A stretch of 64,000 nucleotides of DNA from Panonychus citri (taxonomy: Eukaryota > Arthropoda > Arachnida > Trombidiformes > Tetranychidae): NCBI RefSeq assembly GCF_014898815.1, contig NW_026515549.1, positions 248,001 through 312,000 on the forward strand, read 5' to 3'. A model generated the notes under the pieces. The model was not told the origin of the DNA and did no database searches. It saw only the letters and a list, made by a program, of their open reading frames with translations. Made by a program: the position numbers and the translations under genes. Of this stretch, positions 62,987 to 64,000 are shown piece by piece. Every line of letters begins with the position of its first letter. Positions within the stretch are counted from its first letter, which is position 1.

Positions 62987-63079
62987 GTTCGAGATCAAAC
63001 TTCGGTGGGCCAAAATTCCGTTAGCTAAAAGTCCAAAGTTGAAAAACGGACTTTGGCCTGTCAAAGTGTGATCTCGAAC
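62987..63079. repeat. 93-bp imperfect hairpin
   Basis: GTTCGAGATCA at the left end is mirrored by TGATCTCGAAC at the right end, and the pairing continues imperfectly for about 36 bp per arm (GGCCAAA against TTTGGCC, CCGTT against AACGG) around a short loop. It lies 92 bp beyond the 5' LTR in host DNA. It may be a foldback/MITE remnant; no flanking target duplication was identified. Confidence 0.7.
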
Positions 63080-63170
63080 CTGATAGCAAAACAATTCTCA
63101 AGACTGTCCTCAGTCCGATCTGGTTAGTCAGTAACCAGTCTGATCTATTTGTGTCTGTGAATATTGTAAT

Positions 63171-63300
63171 TCAGTGACAACTGAAGGATATTTAAATGCT
63201 ACGAAATCCATTTCAATTCAATATGGACAGAGAAGTAAATTGGTAACTGATTTGGTTAAAGGCACTCGAATCTGTGGCCATCCAAGATCCATTTTCATCA
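63171..63300 (+). pseudogene. Duplicated 3' exon fragment of carboxypeptidase D
   Basis: 130 bp aligns without gaps to 42239-42368 in the last CPD exon (third TTL-like repeat up to the start of the membrane helix) with about 16 differences by eye, all transitions. The reading frame stays open for about 13 more codons beyond the match, then stops. Flanking non-coding DNA at about 63,360-63,860 also resembles 43,000-43,250 downstream of CPD, so this is a segmental or tandem-duplication remnant, since a spliced mRNA copy would not include the downstream flank. The left boundary is at or before 63171; the rest of the gene copy is absent. Confidence 0.85.
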
Positions 63301-64000
63301 AACTCTGTTCGATTAAGAATATTAAATTAAATAAAGAAGATTAAATTAAATTTTCCGTACACTTAAACTCTCGAAAATTGCGTAAATCTTTTGTCCTTTG
63401 ACCTCCAATTACCATTAGAATCTAATCAACTAAAAAGAACGCGCTGATTAATAAAATGATTCTTTAAATTTTGACGAGTTAATTGTTTATCTTCAATTAA
63501 ATTAAATAATTTACAATTAAATTTCCTGGTTTCCAATTGAAAATATCCTTGGGTATTTAACCTGATTTAGTTAAAAATCATCACTAACTGTTGATTAATT
63601 TTTCCCCAAATCCAAGGCTATCAACAATCAAATTGATTATCATTCGTTGATCACAATTAGCTCAACAATTAGAGTAAACAATTGATTAAATTTTCTTGCA
63701 ATAAAAATCCTCAGCCAACATTCAAGTAGATTATGATTTAAGATGATAATCAATTTAACTTTGACCTCTATTTAGTTAACAGTAAATTGTAACAATCGAT
63801 TATTTCAAATCAATAACAATTAAACTTGGAAAATAATAGTTAAGTGTTACTTTTTATATCTTCATGAAAACACTAATCATAAAAAGGTAAATCATGTAAA
63901 TATCCATTAATTGTTCAATTAGGTGAATTACAATTAACTCAAGGTTGACAGATTAATTGTCGAGAACAATCAATAAATTGTCTCAATCTAAATGGTAACA
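63301..64000. other. Diverged copy of the CPD 3' flank, then A+T-rich DNA
   Basis: Blocks such as the one at 63,385-63,415 and 63,700-63,850 resemble the DNA downstream of the CPD gene (about 43,020-43,050 and 43,113-43,250), at lower identity than the exon match. No gene is seen to the end of the window. Confidence 0.55.

Overview
The window looks like A+T-rich nuclear DNA of an arthropod. Introns are short (about 60-200 bp) with GT...AG ends, single genes run on both strands, and the arthropod-type genes include a dimmed-like bHLH factor, a kainate-type glutamate receptor, a silver-like carboxypeptidase D and tropomodulin. The compact gene structure would suit a mite or another small chelicerate, but that is a guess from style and is not shown by the sequence.

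Layout. 1-5,048: mostly non-coding, with two weak exon-like stretches. 5,049-6,895 (-): GNL2, a nucleolar GTPase of 60S ribosome assembly. 6,970-26,123: a 19-kb stretch in which I find no gene. 26,124-27,732 (+): dimm/Mist1-like bHLH regulator of secretory cells. 29,249-29,650 (+): an orphan 133-aa gene behind a clear TATA box. 30,724-34,488 (-): a 13-exon kainate receptor gene of 929 aa; near-identical 293-bp direct repeats lie outside both of its ends. 35,870-37,425 (+): BTBD10/KCTD20. 38,831-42,616 (+): carboxypeptidase D with two catalytic domains. 43,724-46,492 (+): tropomodulin. 47,633-49,482 (-): UNC-93-like membrane protein. 50,420-51,390 (-): a secreted protein of unknown family.

51,543-62,895 holds one 11.35-kb Ty3/gypsy-type endogenous retrovirus in minus orientation. 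Its 257-bp LTRs look identical and it is flanked by an ATAT target duplication. Gag, protease, RT, integrase and an Env-like fusion glycoprotein read on the minus strand, with frame breaks in RNase H and before the integrase C-terminus. Between env and the 3' LTR lies about 3.9 kb of extra cargo: an antisense LINE-type endonuclease (EEP) gene, a sense RING/TRAF-like gene with an in-frame stop, an antisense chromo-like plus C2HC zinc-finger gene, and a 19-bp minisatellite. Each antisense gene ends in AATAAA followed by an A-tract, as a reverse-transcribed mRNA would. This cargo block is the most unusual thing in the window.

62,896-64,000: a 93-bp hairpin and a diverged duplicate of the 3' end of the carboxypeptidase D gene, whose differences from the source are all transitions.

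All exon joins and positions were worked out by eye from reading frame and splice signals. No alignment or database search was run.
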